Below, piece by piece: positions 8,906-17,730 of a DNA stretch of 64,000 nt. The position numbers and the translations under genes are program-made. The stretch is from Acidobacteriota bacterium (GTDB lineage Bacteria > Acidobacteriota > Terriglobia > UBA7540): positions 55,546 to 119,545 of the forward strand of contig CADDZE010000001.1 in NCBI GenBank assembly GCA_902812465.1. Direction: 5' to 3'. The number at the start of each line of letters is the position of its first letter. The stretch's first letter is position 1. Below the pieces are notes generated by a model that worked only from the letters and a program-made list of their open reading frames with translations, was not told where the DNA came from and searched no databases.

Positions 8906-9991
8906 GTGAGAATCAAGAAGGCGACCAAAAAATACGAAGCCTGGCTTGGCAGGCACACCAGGCTCGTACCCGCTGACTTGCGGCTGAAGCACGCCCGCAT
9001 GGCCGAGGCACCGTTTCCTTTCCTGCGGGCGACGTTCTACCGTTGGATGCAGGTCTGGCCGAAGGTCTGCCCCGCCCTGGCAGGTGCTCCCAAGGTGCTC
9101 GCCGTTGGCGATTTGCACGTAGAGAACTTCGGCACCTGGCGGGACATCGAAGGCCGGCTCGTCTGGGGCGTCAACGATTTGGACGAAGCCTACGTGCTGC
9201 CTTACACGCTCGATCTCGTACGCCTCGCCACCAGTGCCCGCCTGGCGGCCGCCGCCAACCACCTAGCCCTCGACTGCAAGGATGCCTGCGACGCCATCCT
9301 GGAAGGATACACGAAGACCCTCCGGGACGGCGGCTGGCCGGTGGTGCTCGGCGAGCAACACCACTGGTTGCGCGACTTGGCGCAGAGCAGCCTACGCGAT
9401 CCCTTTCTGTTCTGGGGCAAGATGGCTTCGCTGCCCACGTACCGCGGCGATGTGCCCAAGGGTGCGCTGAAAGCCATCGAGTCTCTCCTGCCGGAGCGCG
9501 GGCTCTATTACCGGGTGGCGCATCGCGTTGCCGGACTGGGCAGCTTAGGACGGCAGCGCTTTGTGGCCATTGCCGACTGGCGTGGCGGCAAGATTGCCCG
9601 CGAAGCCAAGGTCCTGGTGCCGTCCGCCTGCGTGTGGGCCAACGGTGAGGGCCCACAAAAGCTGCTGTATGAAGAGGTGCTGGCCAAGGCCGTTCGCTGC
9701 CCCGATCCCTTCGTCCATGTGCGGGGGCGCTGGGTGGTGCGCCGGCTGGCCCCTGACTGCAGCCGCGTCGAGCTGGCTTCGCTCCCCAAAGAGCGTGATG
9801 AGATTCGCCTGCTGCGCGAGATGGGCCGAGAGACCGCCAATATCCACTTGGGAAGCCGGAAGGCCATCAAACAGGTGCTACGCGACCTGGCCAAACGCCC
9901 GGCCACCTGGCTGTACGAAGCCACCGAACGAATGGCCCAGGCGACGATTCGCGATTGGAGGGAGTGGAAGAGCGGCGCAAAACCGTCATGA
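8906..9991 (+). CDS. DUF2252 family protein
   Basis: 361 residues matching the DUF2252 family (GDLHVENFG, GVNDLDEAYVLPYTLDLVRLA, ETANIHLG). The pattern GDxHxxNFG followed by DxDE resembles the catalytic loop of aminoglycoside-phosphotransferase-like kinases, but no activity is established. I chose GTG at 8906 because GAGGAG lies six bases upstream. An upstream extension is possible in frame, but it would run into the divergent VWFA start and shows no family residues. The next gene is hutI, 136 bases downstream; I see no functional link. Confidence 0.85.
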   Translation: MRIKKATKKYEAWLGRHTRLVPADLRLKHARMAEAPFPFLRATFYRWMQVWPKVCPALAGAPKVLAVGDLHVENFGTWRDIEGRLVWGVNDLDEAYVLPYTLDLVRLATSARLAAAANHLALDCKDACDAILEGYTKTLRDGGWPVVLGEQHHWLRDLAQSSLRDPFLFWGKMASLPTYRGDVPKGALKAIESLLPERGLYYRVAHRVAGLGSLGRQRFVAIADWRGGKIAREAKVLVPSACVWANGEGPQKLLYEEVLAKAVRCPDPFVHVRGRWVVRRLAPDCSRVELASLPKERDEIRLLREMGRETANIHLGSRKAIKQVLRDLAKRPATWLYEATERMAQATIRDWREWKSGAKPS

Positions 9992-10127
9992 AAGTCTCCC
10001 TTCCCTGACCGGCCTAGAGCCGTTCCGGGAAGCTGTTCAGGCGTCGCTCCGCCCCCCTGACCGCTTTTCTTCCCCGGGGCAAGGGGCAACGGCCGGACGC
10101 GGTTGAGGGCTGAACCACAGGAGAGGC

Positions 10128-11384
10128 ATGAACGCCCTTTTTCTCCACGATGCCGCCCAACTGCTGACGCTTGCTGGCCTGCCTGTCCCGCGGCGCGGTC
10201 GCGACCTGGGCCACCTGGGCATCATCCGATCCGGCTCGCTCTTGGCGTACAACGGAACGATCATTCGAGTAGGCAGGACTCGCGATCTTCTCCCTCAAGC
10301 CCGCCGGCTGAAGGCCCGCCCGATCGACTGTCGGGGCTGCGTGGTGATGCCAGGCTTCGTGGACGCCCACACCCACCTGGTCTTCGCTGGCAATCGCGTC
10401 GCGGACTTTGAGCAGCGCATCCAAGGCAAGACGTACGCGGAAATTGCCGCGGCGGGCGGCGGCATCCGGCTTTCGGCACGCTTGCTCCGCGCCGCATCCA
10501 AGACGCAGCTGGTCGGGCAGGCCCTGGGGTTTCTGACCCAATTGGCGGCGCACGGCACCACGACCGTCGAGGTAAAAACCGGCTACGGGCTGGACATCCG
10601 GAATGAGCTGAAGATGCTCGCGGTGATCCGGCAGCTTCGGAAGCGTTCGAGCTTGGAGATCGCGCCCACCCTGCTGGCAGCCCACGCTGTCCCACCCGAG
10701 TACGCCAACCGCCCGGCACGCTACGTTCGCCAGGTTTGCCGCCACCTGATTCCGCCAGCGGCCCGGCATGCAGAATTCATTGACTGCTTCTGCGACCGCG
10801 GAGCGTTCACCGTGGCGCAATGCCGCCAGATCCTCCAGGCGGGTGTCCGCCGCGGGCTGGTGCCGCGCCTGCACGCCGAGCAGATGGCGCACACCGGCGC
10901 GGCGCGCCTAGCCGTTGAAATGAACGCTGCCTCGGCCGATCATCTCGACCACGTCCACGGCCGCGACATCCGAGCCCTGGCGCGCTCGACCGTGGTCGCG
11001 ACGCTGCTCCCGGGAGTGAATTTCTTCCTCGGCCTAAACCGCTATCCACCCGCGCGCAGACTGATCGACGCCGGGGCGGCGGTGGCCCTAGCGACGGATT
11101 TCAATCCCGGAAGCTGCCCTACGCTGAACATGCAGCTCGTGCTGTCCCTGGCGGCAACAGCGATGCGCCTCTCGCCCGCCGAAGCTATCTCCGCCGCCAC
11201 TATTAACCCGGCCTACGCCCTGCGCCGCCACTACCGGCTGGGCTCTCTCGAGCCAGGCAAGCAGGCGGACGTGGCCGTGATGGAGGTGTCCGATTACCGC
11301 GAAATTCCTTACTACTTCGGCTGGAACCATTGCCGCTGGACTATCAAGCGGGGGCAAGTTATTTACCCCGTTGGAGATCGTTAG
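10128..11384 (+). CDS. hutI: Imidazolonepropionase
   Basis: 418 residues of the amidohydrolase superfamily. It opens 4-imidazolone-5-propanoate to N-formimino-L-glutamate, the third step of histidine degradation. Metal ligands H81 and H83 lie in DAHTHLVFAGNR, and the family-specific stretch with YAEIAAAGGGI is at 103-113. Further family motifs are VEVKTGYGLD, LHAEQ, SADHL and ATDFNPG. ATG at 10128 has an AGGAG ribosome binding site. A clear terminator follows at 11442-11485, so the downstream ftcD is probably a separate transcript. hutH and hutU are not in the window. Confidence 0.96.
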   Translation: MNALFLHDAAQLLTLAGLPVPRRGRDLGHLGIIRSGSLLAYNGTIIRVGRTRDLLPQARRLKARPIDCRGCVVMPGFVDAHTHLVFAGNRVADFEQRIQGKTYAEIAAAGGGIRLSARLLRAASKTQLVGQALGFLTQLAAHGTTTVEVKTGYGLDIRNELKMLAVIRQLRKRSSLEIAPTLLAAHAVPPEYANRPARYVRQVCRHLIPPAARHAEFIDCFCDRGAFTVAQCRQILQAGVRRGLVPRLHAEQMAHTGAARLAVEMNAASADHLDHVHGRDIRALARSTVVATLLPGVNFFLGLNRYPPARRLIDAGAAVALATDFNPGSCPTLNMQLVLSLAATAMRLSPAEAISAATINPAYALRRHYRLGSLEPGKQADVAVMEVSDYREIPYYFGWNHCRWTIKRGQVIYPVGDR

Positions 11385-11441
11385 CGGGTTGCTGGCCATG
11401 AAGGGGCCTCCCCAACCTGTAAGTCGGGCACCTGCCCCCAT

Positions 11442-11485
11442 CCGCCTCGCCGCCATTGACGGCAGGAGCGAGGCGGTTATATTAC
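11442..11485 (+). terminator. Intrinsic terminator downstream of hutI
   Basis: A perfect nine-base stem, CCGCCTCGC (11442-11450) with GCGAGGCGG (11468-11476), encloses a 17-base loop that can pair further. It is followed by TTATATTACTTTCT. The position 58 bases after the hutI stop fits a rho-independent terminator. Confidence 0.75.
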
Positions 11486-11692
11486 TTTCTAGTATCGAGT
11501 AACGTGCAGTTTCCTCGCTGCCCAGAAAGGCTTGCCGTGTGTTTACCACCCTCACGCAATCAATTGCTCCCCATGGCATAGCTGCGCTGCCCCCAGGATT
11601 AGCTGCAGGCGTGGGAACGGGACCCCGGCCAGCGGGTACAAGCTCCCAAGCAGCGAGCGGGGCTAGGCTGGAGTAAGATCGAGTTTTTTTCG

Positions 11693-11709
11693 AACAAAGC
11701 CGTAATGTT
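11693..11709 (+). repeat. 17-base direct repeat, copy 1
   Basis: AACAAAGCCGTAATGTT. An identical copy is at 11888-11904, 195 bases away. Both are preceded by a similar GAGTTTT/CAAGTTTT run. The function is unknown. Confidence 0.6.
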
Positions 11710-11887
11710 GCCTGAAATCAACAGGTTACATTTTCACACTACCCCTGGCGGCACACCTCGAAGGCGCCTCAATCAGGAACTGGTAGACCTACGGATGCTC
11801 TCCATCCATCGCAGTGAGGGGATTGGCGAAGGTCTCGGGTCCAGATGGAGTCCGAGGTCAGAGCGAAGTCGACGTCAAGTTTTGACA

Positions 11888-11904
11888 AACAAAGCCGTAA
11901 TGTT
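11888..11904 (+). repeat. 17-base direct repeat, copy 2
   Basis: Identical to the copy at 11693-11709. Just upstream is a small inverted repeat, GTCAA-GTT-TTGAC, absent from the first copy. Confidence 0.6.
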
Positions 11905-12009
11905 CCACAAAGTCAGTCACTTCCATTTTATGGAATTTCCCCAAAGGAAGGCGGGCTTTCGTGCTAATCTCCGAGGTTGGCGCCAGAACCGACAGTCCTC
12001 CACTGATGC

Positions 12010-12040
12010 GGGGCGTTCTAGACGCCCCAGGATGGGCGTC
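12010..12040 (+). promoter_or_regulatory. Mutually exclusive stem-loops upstream of ftcD
   Basis: ACGCCCC (12022-12028) can pair with GGGGCGT (12010-12016) on its left. The overlapping GACGCCC (12021-12027) can instead pair with GGGCGTC (12034-12040) on its right. The two stems of seven bases exclude each other, the layout of an attenuator or leader switch, about 120 bases before ftcD. No U-run follows either stem, so a terminator is not obvious. Confidence 0.35.
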
Positions 12041-12162
12041 TATGACCAAAAAATCGAAGGCTCGAAGGCGCCAACTTATTGAAAATATGTGGCAGAAGCT
12101 TGTTCCACGGGTCGGACCAAGTTCAGTCTTCGCGAAGGACGGAGGCTGTTGAGTTGAATGGA

Positions 12163-13689
12163 ATGCAAACAATTGTCGAGTGCGTGCCCAACTTCAGCGA
12201 GGGCCGCAACCTCGAAAAGGTGGAGGCGATTGTCCGCGCTCTGCTGGATGGCCCTGACGTCTATCTCCTGGATCAAGAAACTGACGCTGACCATAACCGC
12301 TGCGTCATCACTCTGGCCGGCACGAAAGAGAGTATCGGCGAAGCGGCGCTGCGCGGCATTGGCAAGGCTGGCGAGCTGATTGACTTGAACGGTCACCGGG
12401 GCGCCCATCCCCGGATCGGTGCCACGGATGTCGTGCCCTTTGTCCCTATCGCCGGCGTGACGCTCGAGGATTGTGTCCGCATCGCCGAGTGGGTAGCTGA
12501 GCAGGCCTGGCAGCGCTACCGCATTCCGACCTACCTGTATGAGGCGGCGGCTCGCCGGCCGGAACGCAGGAACCTCGAGAACATCCGGCGCGGACAATTC
12601 GAAGGGCTGCGCGAAGAGGTGCGGACGCATCCCGAGCGGCGTCCCGACTTTGGCGGCCCGGAGCTCCATCCCACCGCCGGTGCCACGGTGGTCGGGGCGC
12701 GGAAATTCCTCATCGCTTACAACATCAACCTAAACACGCCGGACGTGGCACTGGCCAAGTCGATTGCCAAGAAGATTCGCGCCTCGAGCGGCGGCTTCCC
12801 TTGTGTGAAGGCTATGGGGGTCGAGCTGCCAGCGAGGCGGCAGGCCCAGGTGTCCATGAACCTCACCGACTTTGAGACCACGCCCATCGCCACGGTGTTC
12901 GATGCCGTCACCCGCGAGGCGGCAGCCGCCGGAGCCACTGTGACGGATAGCGAGATCGTCGGGCTAGTGCCCCGCCGCGCCCTCGAGGACGCCGCCGTGC
13001 ATTACCTGAAGATCGCGAATTTTAGGCCCGAGATGATCCTTGAAAATCGCCTGGCGAGGGTCCTCGAGCAGGCCGGGAAACCAGCGCAGCGCGGCTATAG
13101 CGCCGCTTTGGCTGGCTTCCTGGATGCTGTTGCTTCGCCGGCGCCGACACCCGGCGGCGGAAGCGCCGCGGCGCTGGCGGGTGCTCTGGGCGCCGCCTTG
13201 GGGGAAATGGTCTGCCAGCTTACGCTGAGGAAGCAATCGCTGGCGGCGCACCATGCAGCGGTGATCCAATCGCATCAGCGGCTAACGAGCCTCCGCCAGC
13301 GGTTGCAGAAGAACATCGACCGCGACGCCGCAAGCTACGAGGCGGTGGTGATGGCTATGAGAAGACCGAAAGCCACCGAGGCAGAGCAGGCGGTGAGAGC
13401 TGCAGCCATCGAGGCAGCCAGCCGCGAGGCTGCCCTGGTGCCACTTGAAACCGCCGAGCTCGCATCGCAGGTAACGCGCGAGATGGAGGCGCTGCGGGGC
13501 ATCACCTTGCCTCAGGCAGCTTCCGACCTGAGCACAGGGCTGGCCCTCTCCCAGGCGGCGAGGGAAGGCGCCCTTGAGAATGTCCGGGTCAACTTGCCAG
13601 CCATCCACAACCCGGAGTGGCGGCGGGAAATCGAAGCACGGATGGAGGCACTGAACCAGTCATCCGGCGAAGCTGCCGATTGGGCATAG
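12163..13689 (+). CDS. ftcD: Fused glutamate formimidoyltransferase / formimidoyl-THF cyclodeaminase
   Basis: 508 residues carrying both activities of the bifunctional enzyme. The N-terminal transferase (1 to about 300) starts ECVPNFSEGRN and has HRGAHPRIGA with His82 at the catalytic position known from the mammalian enzyme. A cyclodeaminase domain (about 325-500) follows with TPGGGSAAALAG. It moves the formimino group of formiminoglutamate to tetrahydrofolate and releases ammonia, continuing from the hutI product. ATG at 12163 fits the family start, but TTG at 12154 has better spacing (8 bases) from GGAGG and may be used. mntH begins two bases after the stop. Confidence 0.94.
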   Translation: MQTIVECVPNFSEGRNLEKVEAIVRALLDGPDVYLLDQETDADHNRCVITLAGTKESIGEAALRGIGKAGELIDLNGHRGAHPRIGATDVVPFVPIAGVTLEDCVRIAEWVAEQAWQRYRIPTYLYEAAARRPERRNLENIRRGQFEGLREEVRTHPERRPDFGGPELHPTAGATVVGARKFLIAYNINLNTPDVALAKSIAKKIRASSGGFPCVKAMGVELPARRQAQVSMNLTDFETTPIATVFDAVTREAAAAGATVTDSEIVGLVPRRALEDAAVHYLKIANFRPEMILENRLARVLEQAGKPAQRGYSAALAGFLDAVASPAPTPGGGSAAALAGALGAALGEMVCQLTLRKQSLAAHHAAVIQSHQRLTSLRQRLQKNIDRDAASYEAVVMAMRRPKATEAEQAVRAAAIEAASREAALVPLETAELASQVTREMEALRGITLPQAASDLSTGLALSQAAREGALENVRVNLPAIHNPEWRREIEARMEALNQSSGEAADWA

Positions 13690-13691
13690 TC

Positions 13692-15017
13692 ATGGAGAAT
13701 CCCCAGACACCACGCCTGGACACGGCACTGGCCGTGCCGTCCCTGCCGGAAGTTCACCGGACGGTGGCGGTACCCGCCGGCATCAGCTTCTGGCGCAAGC
13801 TGTTGGTGTTCTCCGGCCCCGGCTTTCTGGTGGCCGTGGGATACATGGACCCCGGCAACTGGGCCACGGATATCCTGGGCGGCTCCCGCTTCGCCTATCA
13901 GCTCCTTTTCGTCCTGCTGATGTCCAACCTGATGGCAATCCTGCTGCAGAGCCTGGCGGCGCGGCTAGGTATCGTCACGCAGCAGGACCTGGCCCAGGCT
14001 TGCCGCGCCCATTATTCTCGCCGCACCAGCCTCTTCTTGTGGGTGATCTGCGAAGTAGCTATTGCCGCGTGCGATCTGGCCGAGGTGATCGGATCAGCCA
14101 TCGCGCTGAATCTCCTGTTTCACCTTCCGCTGCTGGCGGGCGTGTGCCTCACCAGCCTGGACGTGCTGGCCATTCTTTATCTCCAGCACAAGCGCTTCCG
14201 CTGGCTGGAAGCCGTGGTGGTTACCCTCATTGCTACCATCGGTATCTGCTACCTGGTGGAAATCATCATGGTACGCCCGGAGTGGGGGGGCATTCTCCGC
14301 GGCCTTTTGCCCACCCGCCAGTTGCTGACGGACCGGGAGATGCTTTACGTCGCGGTAAGCATCCTCGGGGCGACAGTCATGCCGCACAACCTGTATCTGC
14401 ATTCTTCGTTAGTGCAGACGCGAGCTATTGACCGCTCGCGGGAAGGCTTGCGCACAGCCCTGCGCTTTAACTTCCTCGACTCCTGTCTGGCGCTCAATCT
14501 CGCCTTCCTGATCAATTCCGCGATTTTGGTCATGGCCGCCGCCACCTTCTACCGCCACGGCATGTACCACGTGGCTGAAATTCAGGAGGCGTACCACACG
14601 CTTACCCCGCTGCTGGGCGCCCCGCTGGCCAGCTTTCTGTTCGCCCTCGCCCTACTGTGCTCGGGACAAAATTCCACCTTGACAGGAACTCTGGCTGGCC
14701 AGATCGTTATGGAGGGATTCCTGCACCTGCGGCTCTCGCCCTGGCTGCGCCGCCTGGTGACGCGCCTCCTCGCCATTGTCCCGGCCGTCATCACCGTGGC
14801 CCTTTACGGCCAGTCGGGTACGGCCAAGCTTCTGGTGCTGAGCCAGGTGGTTCTCAGCTTGCAGCTTTCGTTTGCGGTCTTTCCCTTGGTGCAATTCACC
14901 TGCGATCCGGCCAAAATGGGCGACTTCACCGTCCGCGGCTGGATGAAGCTGTTAGCATGGGTCACGGCATGGCTGATCCTGGCACTCAACGCGTATCTGC
15001 TGATTCTGGAGCTGTAG
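13692..15017 (+). CDS. mntH: Nramp-family divalent metal (Mn/Fe) transporter
   Basis: 441 residues with about 11 membrane helices. Metal-coordinating motifs of Nramp transporters are present: D53-P-G-N56 in helix 1 and M230-P-H-N233 in helix 6. It imports Mn2+ or Fe2+ with protons. The gene begins two bases after ftcD and is followed three bases later by a universal stress protein, so all three are probably cotranscribed. No manganese riboswitch can be placed because the gene is internal to the transcript. Confidence 0.94.
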   Translation: MENPQTPRLDTALAVPSLPEVHRTVAVPAGISFWRKLLVFSGPGFLVAVGYMDPGNWATDILGGSRFAYQLLFVLLMSNLMAILLQSLAARLGIVTQQDLAQACRAHYSRRTSLFLWVICEVAIAACDLAEVIGSAIALNLLFHLPLLAGVCLTSLDVLAILYLQHKRFRWLEAVVVTLIATIGICYLVEIIMVRPEWGGILRGLLPTRQLLTDREMLYVAVSILGATVMPHNLYLHSSLVQTRAIDRSREGLRTALRFNFLDSCLALNLAFLINSAILVMAAATFYRHGMYHVAEIQEAYHTLTPLLGAPLASFLFALALLCSGQNSTLTGTLAGQIVMEGFLHLRLSPWLRRLVTRLLAIVPAVITVALYGQSGTAKLLVLSQVVLSLQLSFAVFPLVQFTCDPAKMGDFTVRGWMKLLAWVTAWLILALNAYLLILEL

Positions 15018-15019
15018 GG

Positions 15020-15475
15020 TTGGGGCCTTTCCGCCGCATCCTGGTGGCCCTCGACCACAGCCGGGCAGACTCCGTTCTGCTGGGGTGGGTTAAGCAGCTG
15101 GCCCGCCTGAGCCAGGCGGAGATCGTGCTGCTTCACGTTTCGACCGGCTGGGCGGCGCAGTGGCAAGGAAGTCTCGATCTCAGCGATTCGCAAGAGATGC
15201 GGGAAGACCGGGCTTATTTGGCGCAGGTGGAGAAGCAACTGCAAGAGGAGGGTTTCCGCGTGACCTCGCGTCACGCTTCCGGCAAGCCTGCGGACCGCAT
15301 CCTGGAGACAGCACGAGCCGAGCAATGCGACCTCATCGCCATGGCCTCGCACGGCCACCGGCTGCTCTCCGACCTCATTTACGGGGCGACGATTACCAAG
15401 GTTAGGCACGAATCCGAGGTGCCTATTTTTTTGGTGCGTGGACCGGCGGGCGGTGCGCCGTCCGAAGGGGGATGA
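15020..15475 (+). CDS. Universal stress protein (UspA family)
   Basis: 151 residues with a single Usp domain: RRILVALDHS at the N-terminus and CDLIAMASHG...IPIFLVRG-type C-terminal half (here VPIFLVRG). The ATP-binding G-x2-G-x9-G motif is degenerate (GHRLLSDLIYGAT, with one Gly replaced by Leu), so nucleotide binding is uncertain. The start is TTG at 15020, with GGAG eight bases upstream; an ATG at 14969 would add 17 residues not typical of the family. It follows mntH by two bases, suggesting linkage to metal or oxidative stress. Confidence 0.85.
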   Translation: MGPFRRILVALDHSRADSVLLGWVKQLARLSQAEIVLLHVSTGWAAQWQGSLDLSDSQEMREDRAYLAQVEKQLQEEGFRVTSRHASGKPADRILETARAEQCDLIAMASHGHRLLSDLIYGATITKVRHESEVPIFLVRGPAGGAPSEGG

Positions 15476-15532
15476 ACGGCGCACACTTTTGGAGCAACTG
15501 CAGCTACCGCCCATCCCAAGGAGACGAAGGCG

Positions 15533-16657
15533 TTGGAATCGTTCCAACTGATTCCCGGATACGCCACCCCGCAGGGTACGGCACGCTTCCGCGACCGCTT
15601 CCAGGCACGCTGGCCAGGACATCTCCGCCAGGCCAACGGGCTCTGGCTGTCCTCGATCGGCCTCGGAACCTATCTGGGCCAACCCAACGCCCAATACGAC
15701 ACGCGCTATCGCGAGGCAGTCACCCTGGCGCTCGAAAGCGGCATCAATGTGATCGATTCCGCGGTGAACTACCGCCACATGCGGAGTGAGCGGGCGATCG
15801 GCGCCGCCCTGCGACACCTAATCTCCTCCGGGCGGCTCCAGCGCGACGAGGTCTTCATTGCCACCAAGGGAGGTTTCCTCACCTTCGACGGCGAGGAGCC
15901 TGCCGACCCGGCGGCGTATTTTCAGCAGCAGCTCCTGGATACCGGGCTAGTCGAACCCGAGCAGGTGGTGGCCGGGTGCCACGTCCTATCGCCCCGCTAC
16001 CTCGAGCACCAAGTCGAAGTGAGCCGCCAGAACCTCGGCCTTGAGACCATCGACCTCTATTACGTCCACAACCCGGAGACGCAGCTGGCCGCCGTGTCGC
16101 GCGACGAATTCTACCGTAGGCTGGGCGCGGCGTTCGCCGTCCTGGAACAAGCGGTGCAACGGGGGCGAATTCGCGCGTACGGCATCGCCACCTGGAACGC
16201 CCTTCGCGTGCCCGCGGAGTCGCAGGAGGCTGTGTCCCTGGAGCGGGTGTTCCAGACGGCCCAAGCTGCTGCCCGCCGAGGGAACGAGCATCATTTTCGC
16301 GCCGTGCAACTGCCATTCAACCTGGCGATGCCAGAGGCGTTCTCGGCGCGTACCCAGGTTTTGAACAGCCAGGCGGTGTCTACCCTGCAGGCGGCCGAGG
16401 CGCACGGCTGCATGGTCTTCAGCAGCGCCACCCTTCTGCAGGGCCAGCTCGCGAGCGGCCTGCCACCGGAATTGCAGCGTTGCTTTTCCGGCCTTGAAAC
16501 CGACGCGCAGCGCGCGATCCAGTTCGTCCGGTCGGCTCCGGGCGTCACCGCCGCTCTGGTGGGAATGAGCGACCGGCGGCACGTGGAAGAAAATCTCTCC
16601 ACCGCTGCCCGCCCGCCGCTGAGCGCTCAACAGTTTCAGAGCCTGTTTTCCCGCTAG
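15533..16657 (+). CDS. Aldo/keto reductase family protein
   Basis: 374 residues with the TIM-barrel aldo/keto reductase pattern. Catalytic candidates are Asp75 (INVIDSA), Tyr80 (VNYRHM), Lys112 (IATKGGF) and the His of YYVHNP. The nucleotide-binding C-terminal segment is recognisable but divergent (VRSAPGVTAALVGMSDRRHV). It likely reduces a carbonyl with NADPH; the substrate is not known. The start is TTG at 15533 with AAGGAG eight bases upstream. The gene lies 58 bases after the Usp gene and may share its transcript. Confidence 0.88.
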   Translation: MESFQLIPGYATPQGTARFRDRFQARWPGHLRQANGLWLSSIGLGTYLGQPNAQYDTRYREAVTLALESGINVIDSAVNYRHMRSERAIGAALRHLISSGRLQRDEVFIATKGGFLTFDGEEPADPAAYFQQQLLDTGLVEPEQVVAGCHVLSPRYLEHQVEVSRQNLGLETIDLYYVHNPETQLAAVSRDEFYRRLGAAFAVLEQAVQRGRIRAYGIATWNALRVPAESQEAVSLERVFQTAQAAARRGNEHHFRAVQLPFNLAMPEAFSARTQVLNSQAVSTLQAAEAHGCMVFSSATLLQGQLASGLPPELQRCFSGLETDAQRAIQFVRSAPGVTAALVGMSDRRHVEENLSTAARPPLSAQQFQSLFSR

Positions 16658-16759
16658 CGGGCGCCTCTGGAAGCGGGCGCAAGGCTTCAGGGCAAGGCGC
16701 AGGGAAGCCGCGCTCCAGCGGCTCGAAGGGCCGTTGCTGGGGAGCAGCGCTTGTGCCGT

Positions 16760-16765
16760 TATAAT
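16760..16765 (+). promoter_or_regulatory. Candidate -10 element for the TPR gene
   Basis: A perfect TATAAT hexamer lies 38 bases before the GTG at 16798. The nearest -35-like TTGCTG is 20 bases upstream, a long spacer, so the promoter is only tentative. Confidence 0.35.
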
Positions 16766-16797
16766 TTGTAGCTAACATTGAACGAGCGAGGGGTGCG

Positions 16798-17625
16798 GTG
16801 ACTCACCCGGCGATTGTAGCGAAGCTCGAGCGTGCCTTGGACGCACTTCACCGCGCCGACTTTCCGGCAGCAGTTGAGCTCCTGACCGAAGTGGTCAACG
16901 AAGAGCCCGGTAATGCACGGGCATGGCAGAGCCTGGGCGTTTGCTATCAGGAAACGGCACAGCCCCATCTGGCAATGGAAGCGCTGATGCGCTCTTTGCG
17001 CGCCCAGCCGCTGGACGCGACGACGCACTACCTGCTCGGCAACGCCTACGGCGCAACGGGTCAGCTGGAGCGGGCGGCGGCCTGTTACCGGCGGGCACTG
17101 GAGATCGATCCCAGCCACGCCAAGGCGGAAGAATTCCTCATTAAGGCGGAATCCCTGCTCGAGAGCCGCGAGCATTACCGCACGGGGTTGAGGCTACTCT
17201 ACAGCGCTGCACCTACGGCGGACGACCTGAACCGGGCCATCCGTGAACTCGTTCAGTCAGTGGCCATCTTTGATGGCTCGCCGGCGCGCGACAACCTGCT
17301 CGAAGCAGCACGCCAGCTTTTCGAGCTGCGCCGCGAATGGACGCTTCCGGCAGAAATCCCCCCGGAGCTCGAGCCATGGGCGTCGGCGTGCGAGCGCGGA
17401 TTCCAGTGCGTTCAGTTCAAGAACTGGGTGGGTGCCCGCGCCGCCTACGAGGAGGCACTCCAGTACCGCGTACAGGATGCCTTCGTGCATCACGCGCTGG
17501 GATTCAGCTTCGTCGAGCTGGGTGAGCCGTCGGACGCCGTGCGAGCCTGGCTGCGAACCCTGGAGATCAACGCCGACTATGACTTCACCCAGTTCGGGCG
17601 CATCCAGCGCGCGCCGCCACGCTAG
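16798..17625 (+). CDS. Tetratricopeptide-repeat protein
   Basis: 275 residues made of TPR-like helical hairpins. Three consecutive repeats are clear at about 20-120 (NARAWQSLGVCYQE, DATTHYLLGNAYGATGQLERAAACYRRALEIDP), and a further pair is near the C-terminus (AFVHHALGFSFVELGEPSDAV). There is no signal peptide or membrane segment, so it is probably a cytoplasmic scaffold. The start is GTG at 16798 after a GAGGGG ribosome binding site. A specific function cannot be assigned. Confidence 0.82.
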   Translation: MTHPAIVAKLERALDALHRADFPAAVELLTEVVNEEPGNARAWQSLGVCYQETAQPHLAMEALMRSLRAQPLDATTHYLLGNAYGATGQLERAAACYRRALEIDPSHAKAEEFLIKAESLLESREHYRTGLRLLYSAAPTADDLNRAIRELVQSVAIFDGSPARDNLLEAARQLFELRREWTLPAEIPPELEPWASACERGFQCVQFKNWVGARAAYEEALQYRVQDAFVHHALGFSFVELGEPSDAVRAWLRTLEINADYDFTQFGRIQRAPPR

Positions 17626-17730
17626 AGAAAGAAACGGACCCGCTGAAGCGGAAAATCCGGAGCGCGGCGTTCCCTTTCCGGATTTCGGACGGGGCCTTCG
17701 AGTGGCGAAGTTTGCTTTGCGCCTGAAAGT

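Larger units (their letters stand above)
11385..12153. other. Gene-poor region between hutI and ftcD with terminator, repeats and hairpins
   Basis: About 770 bases without a credible gene. It holds the hutI terminator (11442-11485), a 17-base direct repeat (11693-11709 and 11888-11904), and a pair of overlapping hairpins (12010-12040). A frame at 11705-12082 could encode 125 residues but has low-complexity, non-protein-like composition and no ribosome binding site, so I did not call it. Confidence 0.5.

Noticed and set aside
11705..12082. 125-codon frame in the hutI-ftcD gap
   Set aside because: No ribosome binding site and an Arg-rich shadow-like composition; it also spans one copy of the direct repeat.
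14804..15817. 337-codon frame on the minus strand
   Set aside because: It is antisense to mntH, the Usp gene and the aldo/keto reductase, all of which have clear family motifs.
17653..17685. Inverted repeat AAATCCGG/CCGGATTT between the TPR and SAM-hydrolase genes
   Set aside because: The stem is only eight bases with a 17-base loop and no U-run, so it is too weak to call a terminator.
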